Below, in pieces: positions 58,028 to 64,000 of a DNA stretch of 64,000 nt. The position numbers and the translations under genes were made by a program. The notes under the pieces were generated by a model. It was not told where the DNA came from and did no database searches. It was given only the letters and a program-made list of their open reading frames with translations. Source of the stretch: Effusibacillus pohliae DSM 22757 (GTDB lineage Bacteria; Bacillota; Bacilli; Tumebacillales; Effusibacillaceae); assembly GCF_000376225.1 (NCBI RefSeq), contig NZ_AQXL01000132.1:1-64000 (forward strand), written 5' to 3'. Numbering within the stretch: position 1 is the stretch's first letter; each line of letters begins with the position of its first letter.

Positions 58028-58588
58028 CTACAGAATGAACTGCGTCCCGAACAGAATGAGGATCGCCCCGCCGATCAACTGCATCGATTCTCCCAACACG
58101 CGTCCCATGATGCTGCCGATCGACAGCCCGATCGCCGCCATCAGGCCGCCGACGACGCCAAACAGCAGCACCGCAAGCCCGAAATGGGCGTTTGACAGGC
58201 CGAGGCTGAAACCGACCGACAGCGCATCGACGCTGACGCTCATAGCGAACAGCATCAATCCCCAACCCGCCGTCTTGTTCAGCACGACCGGCGGCTCCTG
58301 CTCACCTTTCCATGCGTCCCAGATCATGTGAATCCCCAGTCCGACCAGCAACAGCGCCCCGAGTAGCTGCGCGATATCGCCCATCAGATTGTGCAGATAC
58401 AGTCCGAGGGCCATGCCGGCCAGCGGCATCAAAACATGGAACAGTCCGATCGTAAAGCTGACGCGGGAAATCTCCCGCCGCGTCAAGCGATACATGCCGA
58501 TTCCGATCCCCAACGACATCGCGTCGCTGCCGAGCGCAACGGCCGTCGTCAACAGAGTGAACAGTTCGCCTGGTGCTACATGTGCCAT
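58028..58588 (-). CDS. mntP: Manganese exporter MntP (DUF204)
   Basis: 186 residues from ATG 58586-58588 (MAHVAPGELFTLLTTAVALG), with GGAGGCG upstream. Six membrane helices with the two-fold repeated layout of MntP; conserved aspartates lie in ALGSDAMSLGIGIGM (about 19-33) and SVSVDALSVGFSLGLSN (about 116-132). It pumps manganese out. B. subtilis ywlD is the counterpart between ywlC and ywlE. No yybP-ykoY riboswitch was seen in the upstream gap. Confidence 0.92.
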   Translation of the reverse strand: MAHVAPGELFTLLTTAVALGSDAMSLGIGIGMYRLTRREISRVSFTIGLFHVLMPLAGMALGLYLHNLMGDIAQLLGALLLVGLGIHMIWDAWKGEQEPPVVLNKTAGWGLMLFAMSVSVDALSVGFSLGLSNAHFGLAVLLFGVVGGLMAAIGLSIGSIMGRVLGESMQLIGGAILILFGTQFIL

Positions 58589-58652
58589 GAGGACGCCTCC
58601 GCTTCCGAACGTTTCCCTGCCATGTTTATGCAACATGTCCACGAAACAGGAC

Positions 58653-58681
58653 AAAAAAAATAGCCAGCCGGCTTACTGGCT
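58653..58681 (-). terminator. Terminator after tsaC
   Basis: On the minus strand, AGCCAG (58676-58681) pairs with CTGGCT (58662-58667), followed by ATTTTTTTT (58653-58661). It separates tsaC from mntP. Confidence 0.85.
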
Positions 58682-58723
58682 GACCTGATCAGAACGCGAC
58701 ATTCCACAATGGCCCGCAAGCGG

Positions 58724-59800
58724 TCACCGGATGACGCGGTATCCGGCCGCTTTCCGCAGGCGGTTCATGATGGCGGCGCCGATTCCTGCTTCCGGGAAAC
58801 TCTCCGCATAAATCCGTTCCACTCCCAGTTCATCAAACCGGCGGAGCACACCATACAAGCCGGCAGCGACCGTTTCCAGCGCTTCCCGCTTCCCGCAGGA
58901 GAGCACCGCGTCCGCCCGGTATGCCGCTTGGTGTTCGTCTGTCGTCAACACACCCGTCCTGGTTCCTTCCGCTGTCGACTTATCCACAAGCGTTTGGATC
59001 AACTCGACCTGTTTATCCACAGGCCCTTCCACAATCCACATTTCCCCCCGCGGAGCGTAGTGCGTATATTTCATTCCGGGAGAGCGCGGAGCGGTCGCAA
59101 TTCGCCCGTTGGCGGCGGGGGCAAGCGCCGGGTCCATTTCTTCGCCAGAGTTTCGTTTCAAAGATAGATCTTCCTGCAGAGGGCCGATCACTTGTCGAAG
59201 CATTTCCTTTGTCACGCCGCCGGGCCGGAGAATCATCGGCGGATCGACCGTTACATCCAGTACGGTCGATTCGACTCCCACGCCTGTCGTTCCCCCGTCC
59301 ACCACCGCAGTGATTTTTCCGTCCAAATCTTCCAAGACGTGAACCGCGGCCGTCGGACTGGGCCGACCGGAGCGATTGGCGCTCGGTGCCGCCACCGGCA
59401 CACCGGCTGTTTGCAAAAGCGACAGCGCAACAGGGTGGTTTGGCATCCGAACAGCGACTGTCGATAACCCTGCCGTCACCCGGTCAGGCACACCGGGCTG
59501 CCGCGGAAGCACCAGCGTCAACGGACCGGGCCAGAACGATTCGATCAGCTTTTCCGCCACCGGCGGCAGGTTGTCTGCCAGATCCGCCAGTTGTACCCTG
59601 TGGGCAATGTGGACAATCAACGGATTGTCCGCCGGGCGTCCTTTCGCCTGAAAAATTTTATCCACAGCCGCCGCATCCATCGCATGGGCGCCGAGACCAT
59701 ACACCGTTTCTGTCGGAAACGCCACCAATTCGCCCTGCCGAAGCAATTCGGCTGCCCGTTCGATGTCTTGCCGGGTTGTTCCCAGCCGTGCCGTGCCCAT
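58724..59800 (-). CDS. tsaC: L-threonylcarbamoyladenylate synthase (Sua5/YwlC type)
   Basis: 358 residues from ATG 59798-59800 (MGTARLGTTRQDIERAAE), with AAGGTGGG upstream. The N-terminal YrdC domain has FPTETVYGLGAHAMD (about 29-43), KGRPADNPLIVHI (about 53-65) and APSANRSGRPSPTAA (about 138-152). A Sua5 C-terminal domain (about 250-358) follows a linker rich in Pro and Ala. It makes threonylcarbamoyl-AMP for the t6A modification of ANN-decoding tRNAs. The coding region carries three perfect DnaA boxes and its upstream region three more. Confidence 0.95.
   Translation of the reverse strand: MGTARLGTTRQDIERAAELLRQGELVAFPTETVYGLGAHAMDAAAVDKIFQAKGRPADNPLIVHIAHRVQLADLADNLPPVAEKLIESFWPGPLTLVLPRQPGVPDRVTAGLSTVAVRMPNHPVALSLLQTAGVPVAAPSANRSGRPSPTAAVHVLEDLDGKITAVVDGGTTGVGVESTVLDVTVDPPMILRPGGVTKEMLRQVIGPLQEDLSLKRNSGEEMDPALAPAANGRIATAPRSPGMKYTHYAPRGEMWIVEGPVDKQVELIQTLVDKSTAEGTRTGVLTTDEHQAAYRADAVLSCGKREALETVAAGLYGVLRRFDELGVERIYAESFPEAGIGAAIMNRLRKAAGYRVIR
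58980..59666 (+). promoter_or_regulatory. Three DnaA boxes within tsaC
   Basis: Perfect TTATCCACA nonamers at 58980-58988, 59013-59021 and 59658-59666, all in plus orientation. In the gene each falls on a Val-Asp-Lys tripeptide codon context, so part of the recurrence could be a protein-level coincidence. Confidence 0.65.
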
Positions 59801-59843
59801 CGCAAGTCCCACCTTGTCCGATTCTGATTATGATTACACGCCT

Positions 59844-59849
59844 ATTATA
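59844..59849 (-). promoter_or_regulatory. -10 box of tsaC
   Basis: A perfect TATAAT on the minus strand, 44 bases before the tsaC start. The -35 is weak. It lies about 65 bases from the intergenic DnaA box pair. Confidence 0.5.
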
Positions 59850-59914
59850 CAGATTGCAACGTGGAAATCCAGCCTAGGACTCCGGTTACGGAACGATTGT
59901 TCTACTTGTGCACA

Positions 59915-60061
59915 TTATCCACACAAACATGTGGATAACTTGTTGATGCAGGATTTTCCGTATCGGTACTGCCTTCTCCCGATTTTGCTGAAAATGCTTG
60001 GAAGACAACAGCTCGGACGGCATCTCCTCGGCAGTCAGTGGCGTGAATCCCATGTGGATAA
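59915..60061. promoter_or_regulatory. Three intergenic DnaA boxes upstream of tsaC
   Basis: TTATCCACA at 59915-59923 (plus), and its reverse complement at 59930-59938 and 60053-60061. The first two form a convergent inverted pair with a 6-base spacer. The gap 59801-60114 has no gene. B. subtilis is known to hold a DnaA-box cluster next to ywlC, so this site seems conserved. Confidence 0.8.
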
Positions 60062-60114
60062 ACAGCGCTGGGGATTCTGTGAGTAATAGGGAGGATCGAA
60101 CCAGTACCGACGGT

Positions 60115-60771
60115 TTACACCGTCACCCCAGCTCGAGCAAATTTTTTCGCTACTTCGCGTGCGCGGTCAATCGCTTTCGCTTTGATTTGTTCCGCTTGTT
60201 CCGGATGCTGGGCCATTCCTTCGACGATAATCGATTCAATCGACGACACTCCGAGGAAGGTTAATACTGTCCGGATGTACCGGTCGCCGAATTCAAACTC
60301 CTTCGCCGGACCGTCTGAATAAATTCCGCCGCGTGCTTGAATGTGCACCGCTTCTTTACCCTTCAGCAACCCGACGGGACCTTGCTCCGTGTATTTGAAC
60401 GTCTTGCCGGCAATGCAAATCGTGTCGATATAAGCTTTCATTTTCGGCGGTACGCTGAAATTCCACATCGGAGTGACAAACACGTATTTGTCGGCTGCTA
60501 CAAACTGGTCGGTCAGTTCGTTGATGCGCCCGATTTTGCCTTGTTCTTCCGGGCTCAGCTGATCAAAAGCGGTTCCTTGCTGCAGTTTGCCCCAACCGTT
60601 AAAGACATCTGCATCGATATGGGGAATGTCCATTTTGTACAAATCCAGTTCGACAATTTCATCGGCCGGATTCGCTTGCCGGTACACCTCCAGAAACGCC
60701 TGGCCGACAGACATACTGTAAGATTCGGCGGCAGCTTTCGGATTTGCCGTGATGTACAACACTTTTGCCAT
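60115..60771 (-). CDS. azoR: FMN-dependent NADH-azoreductase
   Basis: 218 residues of the flavodoxin-like Flavodoxin_2 fold. [20 protein letters not shown] holds the FMN phosphate loop, [31 protein letters not shown] (about 97-127) and [11 protein letters not shown] (about 144-154) are the flavin and nicotinamide contact blocks. It reduces quinones and azo compounds with two electrons, protecting from quinone stress. GGAAAGGAACGAACGGAAC precedes the ATG at 60769-60771. It is inserted between tsaC and spoIIR relative to B. subtilis and has its own promoter and a palindrome in the leader. Confidence 0.93.
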   Translation of the reverse strand: MAKVLYITANPKAAAESYSMSVGQAFLEVYRQANPADEIVELDLYKMDIPHIDADVFNGWGKLQQGTAFDQLSPEEQGKIGRINELTDQFVAADKYVFVTPMWNFSVPPKMKAYIDTICIAGKTFKYTEQGPVGLLKGKEAVHIQARGGIYSDGPAKEFEFGDRYIRTVLTFLGVSSIESIIVEGMAQHPEQAEQIKAKAIDRAREVAKKFARAGVTV

Positions 60772-60817
60772 GTTCCGTTCGTTCCTTTCCTCGTGTGATG
60801 ACTGTTTCTCCAGCTAA

Positions 60818-60834
60818 GGTGTAGTTTTTACACC
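60818..60834. promoter_or_regulatory. Palindrome in the azoR leader
   Basis: GGTGTA (60818-60823) and TACACC (60829-60834) are perfect inverted arms around GTTTT. It lies about 20 bases downstream of the -10 box, a position suited to a repressor. Azoreductase genes in Bacilli are often under thiol- or quinone-sensing MarR-type repressors; the link is inference. Confidence 0.5.
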
Positions 60835-60854
60835 AACTAACTTTATGTATGTAT

Positions 60855-60882
60855 ATTATCTAATTATACGAACATTAGTCAA
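60855..60882 (-). promoter_or_regulatory. SigA promoter of azoR
   Basis: On the minus strand, TTGACT (60877-60882) and GATAAT (60855-60860) are separated by 16 bases. The rest of the 60883-61162 gap shows no convincing gene; it holds a small GC-rich hairpin after spoIIR at 61140-61155. Confidence 0.65.
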
Positions 60883-61162
60883 GTATCTTTCTATAGGTAA
60901 TTAAAACCGCCGCTACCTGCCCCACGTCTGTAGTGTTTGCATCGGTTTCGAATCCAATGCCTCCTCATCCGTTTTCCACCGCATTTTCCATCCAAAGCGT
61001 GGTGGAACGAGGAACGGTGGCAGAACCGTGTCACCTTGTCTGCGAACGGAGCCTTGTGTGTGGAGATCAACGGGGGTGATGTGGAGAAACCCTTTTGATG
61101 AGAAAATAGCACATCCAGCGATTTTCATTGGTCATATTGTGCCCCGCCAGGGGCATGGGGGT

Positions 61163-61909
61163 TTAAGCAAAAATCGATTTGACAATCTCCCCGATCTTTA
61201 TGACAAGCGAAGTGAGCAGATCAAGAATCCCGAGCCGAACTTGCACCGCCTGGGCCGCATTGCGGTCACCCGCCGGCACCTGCACGGTAGCCAGCGGCTT
61301 CGTATCCATGTCTTTCGCTTGCACCGCATCGCCGTTCGCCAGGTCGACAAAGCAGAGGGGCGGGAACAGCACGCACCACCAATTCTGGCCTTTTCCTGCC
61401 CCGATCACGATCCGCAGCGCTTCATATTCGCCGGCCGGATAGACTTTGTTTCCGTAGATTTTGGTCGGAAACGGCACCATCCCATAATCGGTCCGTACGG
61501 GATAGGAAGCGCCCGCTTGTTTGACCACGTCTGCCGCGATCGCATTCAATTGCGGCACCTCCGCCTGAATCACCTGACGGGCCTTGTCGTGGCTGGCCAC
61601 TCCGCGCAGCCGCTTGCCGACTTCATCGATAATCCGGTCTCGAATCCGACGCTTGAGCGCCTGGTCCTCCGGCGAATCGGAGTTGGCGATGATCCGCAGC
61701 CGAACAGCATCCGCCGGAATCTCCCCCGTTGCTCTGTCCGCTGCGGCCAGCCTGTTCTCCGCTCCCTGAACAGCCGCTTTTGCGCCAGCGTATGCCTGTA
61801 TCGGCTGCGCCGCTTCAGCGATTTTCGCTGGCGAAGCAGCCTGCCAGCCGTTCAGCAACCCCCCGGCAAAGATCATACCTGCCATACCTGCCACCAGTCG
61901 CACCCGCAT
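61163..61909 (-). CDS. spoIIR: Stage II sporulation protein SpoIIR
   Basis: 248 residues from ATG 61907-61909 (MRVRLVAGMAGMIFAGG), with AGGGGAGGACGG upstream; 36 earlier codons are excluded. A signal peptide or membrane anchor is followed by the SpoIIR core: LRIIANSDSPEDQALKRRIRDRII (about 93-116), and GAGKGQNWWCVLFPPLCFVD (about 180-199). It is secreted from the forespore and triggers SpoIIGA to process pro-SigE in the mother cell. In B. subtilis spoIIR lies next to the ywl genes, so the location fits. Confidence 0.94.
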   Translation of the reverse strand: MRVRLVAGMAGMIFAGGLLNGWQAASPAKIAEAAQPIQAYAGAKAAVQGAENRLAAADRATGEIPADAVRLRIIANSDSPEDQALKRRIRDRIIDEVGKRLRGVASHDKARQVIQAEVPQLNAIAADVVKQAGASYPVRTDYGMVPFPTKIYGNKVYPAGEYEALRIVIGAGKGQNWWCVLFPPLCFVDLANGDAVQAKDMDTKPLATVQVPAGDRNAAQAVQVRLGILDLLTSLVIKIGEIVKSIFA

Positions 61910-62097
61910 CGTTCCGTCCTCCCCTTTTTTGCATCTCCACCAAAGTGACATGAAGCCCTGCAGCCCATTCCGAAACCTTTGTGACGCCCGCAAACGCTTC
62001 AGCCTTGCCAGTACCACTCTGCCCTGTAAGTTTTCCTGATAGCCTCAGTATGGTCAGCCAAAAAGGGGTTTATACTTTTCTCGCAATTTGTTGCTAG

Positions 62098-62129
62098 AAA
62101 AAACCCCCGATCCACCTGGATCGGGGGTT
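62098..62129 (-). terminator. Terminator of the acyl-CoA synthetase gene
   Basis: On the minus strand, AACCCCCGATCCA pairs with TGGATCGGGGGTT around a short loop, followed by a T run. It lies about 20 bases after the stop at 62151. Confidence 0.92.
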
Positions 62130-62150
62130 GAGCGGGAATCCGCTGGATGC

Positions 62151-64000
62151 TTATGAAGTTTGCGGGCGGACCGTACGGATCGCCTCGACCGCTTCCGGGT
62201 TTTCCAGCGAGGACAGGTCGCCGGCCTCCTTGTCCAGATAAGCGGCGCGCATCGCCCGGCGGAGGATTTTGCCGTTACGGGTTTTCGGCAGCTCTTTCAC
62301 AAAGTGAATCGTTTTCGGACGTAGCGCTTTGCCCATTTTTTCGCCTACGAGATCGACCAGTTCGGCCTGCAGTGCAGGCGATGGTTGATAGCCCGGTTTC
62401 AGCACCACGAAACAGACGGCGGCTTCCCCTTTGATCTCGTCGGGAACGCCAATCGTGCCCGCTTCCAAAACCGCTTCATGACCGACCAGCACAGATTCCA
62501 TCTCGGCCGGCCCGAGCCGTTTGCCGGCCACATTCAACGTATCGTCGGAGCGGCCGGTAATCGTCCAAAAACCTTCATCGTCGAGAATCACCCAGTCACC
62601 GTGCACCCATGTATCGGGCCAGCGGCTCCAATACGTTTTCTCATACCGCTCCGGATCCTGCCAAAACCCGTTGGTCATACCGACCCACGGCTGTTTGATC
62701 ACCAGTTCGCCGACCGCATTGCGAACCGGTTGTCCGTTCTCGTCATACACATCCACATCCATGCCGGGTAGCGGCGAATTGAACGTGATCGGAGAAATCG
62801 GCCTGAGCAGCACATTGCCCAGGATGCCGCCGGAGATTTCCGTGCCGCCGGAATAGTTGATGATCGGAATCTTGCGGTTGCCCGCTTTTTCAAACAGCCA
62901 CATCCACGGCTCCGGATTCCACGGTTCCCCGGTCGAGCCGATCGCCCGCAGGCAGCCGATGTCATGCTTTCTCACCCAGGACTCGCCGTGCTTCATCAGC
63001 GACCGGATCAGTGTCGGCGAAATTCCGAGATGGGTCACCTGGTGGTCGGCCACCAGCTTCCACAGGCGGTCCGGTTCCGGATAATCGGGCGAGCCCTCAA
63101 ACAGCACGGCGGTCGCGCCGTTCAACAAAGCGCCGAACACCAAAAACGGCCCCATCATCCAGCCCATGTCGGTCACCCAAAACAGGGTTTCACCCTGTTT
63201 CAGATCCATTCCAAATCCGGCGTCAAACGCCGCTTTCAGCGGAAATCCCGCATGCGTGTGCACCGCGCCTTTCGGCCGGCCGGTGGTGCCCGACGTGTAG
63301 AGCAACATGAGCGGATCGGAACTGTTCATCACTTCACACGGGAGACCGGTACCGGCCGTTTCCGATCCGGCTCGTCCAGCATCTCCCGCCTGCAACCCGG
63401 AACGGGTAACGCCAGCCTCCAACTCCTTCCAGTCCACATCCCGACCTTCCGTCCACGGGATTTCGCGGCCGAGTCGGCGGACCACCACGACTTTTTCCAC
63501 GGAAGGAGCCATCGCCACCGCCCGATCGGCTTCCTCTTTCATGGCCACCGCTTTGCCGCGCCGCAAGAAGCCGTCCGCCGTAATCAGCATCTTCGCTGTC
63601 GACGCTTCCATCCGCTTGGCGACCGCATCCGCTCCGTAGCCGGAGAACGCCGGTGAGAACATCGCGCCGATTTTTGCAACCGCCAGCATGGCGACGACCG
63701 TCTCAGGAAGCATCGGCATGTAGATCGACACGCGGTCCCCTTTTTCGATCCCCTGCTTGCGCAGCCCCTCCGCCACGCGAGCGACCCAGCCGCTCAGTTC
63801 GGCGAACGTGTATCGCTTGACCGCCCCGTCATCGCCTTCCCAGACAAGTGCTGTCCGATGTGCGGTGGCCGGATTGTTCGCCCATTTGTCGACCGCGTTG
63901 TGCACCACATTCAACCGGCCGTCGACGTACCAGTCAGGCCACTTGATGCCTTTCGACAGATCAAGCGCTTTATCGTACGGATGGAACCACTCGATGCCGA
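62151..64000 (-). CDS. AMP-forming acyl-CoA synthetase (acetyl-CoA synthetase-like), 3' part
   Basis: The frame is open through the right edge. The visible part covers about 616 residues and starts inside the N-terminal region (GIEWFHPYDKALDLSKGIK, WPDWYVDGRLNVVHNAVDKW), so the true start lies outside the window. The AMP-binding P-loop YTSGTTGRPKGAVHTHAG, the A5-type YSGGTEISGGILG, and the A8 region GRSDDTLNVAGKRLGPAEMES are present; the C-terminal lysine lies in PKTRNGKILRRAMR, a typical acetylation site. The enzyme activates a short-chain acid to acyl-CoA in the cytoplasm. It resembles acetate or propionate enzymes; the exact acid is uncertain. Confidence 0.9.
   Translation of the reverse strand, partial: GIEWFHPYDKALDLSKGIKWPDWYVDGRLNVVHNAVDKWANNPATAHRTALVWEGDDGAVKRYTFAELSGWVARVAEGLRKQGIEKGDRVSIYMPMLPETVVAMLAVAKIGAMFSPAFSGYGADAVAKRMEASTAKMLITADGFLRRGKAVAMKEEADRAVAMAPSVEKVVVVRRLGREIPWTEGRDVDWKELEAGVTRSGLQAGDAGRAGSETAGTGLPCEVMNSSDPLMLLYTSGTTGRPKGAVHTHAGFPLKAAFDAGFGMDLKQGETLFWVTDMGWMMGPFLVFGALLNGATAVLFEGSPDYPEPDRLWKLVADHQVTHLGISPTLIRSLMKHGESWVRKHDIGCLRAIGSTGEPWNPEPWMWLFEKAGNRKIPIINYSGGTEISGGILGNVLLRPISPITFNSPLPGMDVDVYDENGQPVRNAVGELVIKQPWVGMTNGFWQDPERYEKTYWSRWPDTWVHGDWVILDDEGFWTITGRSDDTLNVAGKRLGPAEMESVLVGHEAVLEAGTIGVPDEIKGEAAVCFVVLKPGYQPSPALQAELVDLVGEKMGKALRPKTIHFVKELPKTRNGKILRRAMRAAYLDKEAGDLSSLENPEAVEAIRTVRPQTS

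Noticed and set aside
58589-58652. yybP-ykoY type manganese riboswitch upstream of mntP
   Set aside because: The gap is only about 135 bases, is partly the tsaC terminator, and shows none of the conserved loop sequences.
60891-61128. Two small minus-strand open frames between azoR and spoIIR
   Set aside because: No ribosome binding site, no recognisable sequence, and codon pattern unlike neighbouring genes.
62015-62043. Possible SigF promoter of spoIIR
   Set aside because: GGGCAGAGTG fits the SigF -10 but the -35 does not match GYATA and the leader would be about 100 bases; too weak to annotate.

Overview
The window looks like the chromosome of a GC-rich, endospore-forming, flagellated, S-layer-bearing Bacilli member. 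The gene order and composition suggest Alicyclobacillaceae or Paenibacillales-like relatives; this is an inference, because no 16S rRNA gene is present. The evidence is a set of sporulation genes (spoIIR, spoIID, spoIIQ, spoIIID), flagellar flhO/flhP, SLH-domain surface proteins, gene order matching the Bacillus subtilis ywl-glyA-upp-atp-ywz/ywm-murAA-spoIID-spoIIQ-spoIIID-mbl-flhO-flhP-fabZ region, and strong AGGAGG-type ribosome binding sites with frequent GTG and TTG starts.

Layout. 1-13.2 kb is an envelope-related, variable section. It holds the 5' part of an S-layer protein gene behind a long structured leader, a GT4 glycosyltransferase, a heptad-repeat coiled-coil gene that seems frameshifted, a plus-strand operon of an O-antigen-ligase-like protein, an FG-GAP membrane protein and a lipoprotein, a three-SLH surface protein with a glycosidase-like C-terminus, a DUF2325 coiled-coil protein, an AAA/DUF4143 ATPase and a YigZ-family protein. 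13.2-24 kb, on the minus strand, is the conserved envelope and sporulation block: fabZ, a CDP-alcohol phosphatidyltransferase, flhP, flhO, mbl, spoIIID, spoIIQ, spoIID, an inserted sdaAB-sdaAA serine dehydratase pair under a tandem glycine riboswitch, murA, ywmB-like and ywzB-like genes. 24-34.2 kb is an 11-gene nuoABCDHIJKLMN operon without nuoE, nuoF or nuoG. 34.3-41.3 kb is the complete atpIBEFHAGDC operon. 41.5-44.6 kb holds a thiolase gene, wecB/mnaA and upp.

44.7-54.2 kb looks like an accessory insert between upp and glyA. It contains an asparaginase-II-family protein, a five-gene peptide/glutathione-type ABC transporter, a C26-type gamma-glutamyl hydrolase, and a two-component system with a polytopic sensor kinase and a CitB-like regulator. 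Together these suggest regulated uptake and hydrolysis of gamma-glutamyl or amide compounds. 54.3-62 kb returns to the conserved ywl block: glyA, ywlG, rpiB, ywlE (protein arginine phosphatase type), a ZIP transporter, mntP, tsaC/ywlC, an inserted azoR, and spoIIR. Six perfect DnaA boxes lie in and next to tsaC. The right edge cuts an AMP-forming acyl-CoA synthetase gene.

Most noteworthy are the tandem glycine riboswitch with two similar terminators ahead of a serine dehydratase whose beta subunit lacks most of its ACT domain, the DnaA-box cluster, well-formed SigE- and SigF-type promoters, an unexplained structured leader before the SLH-glycosidase gene, and the regulated gamma-glutamyl/peptide module. 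I saw no tRNA, rRNA, insertion sequence, prophage or CRISPR array.
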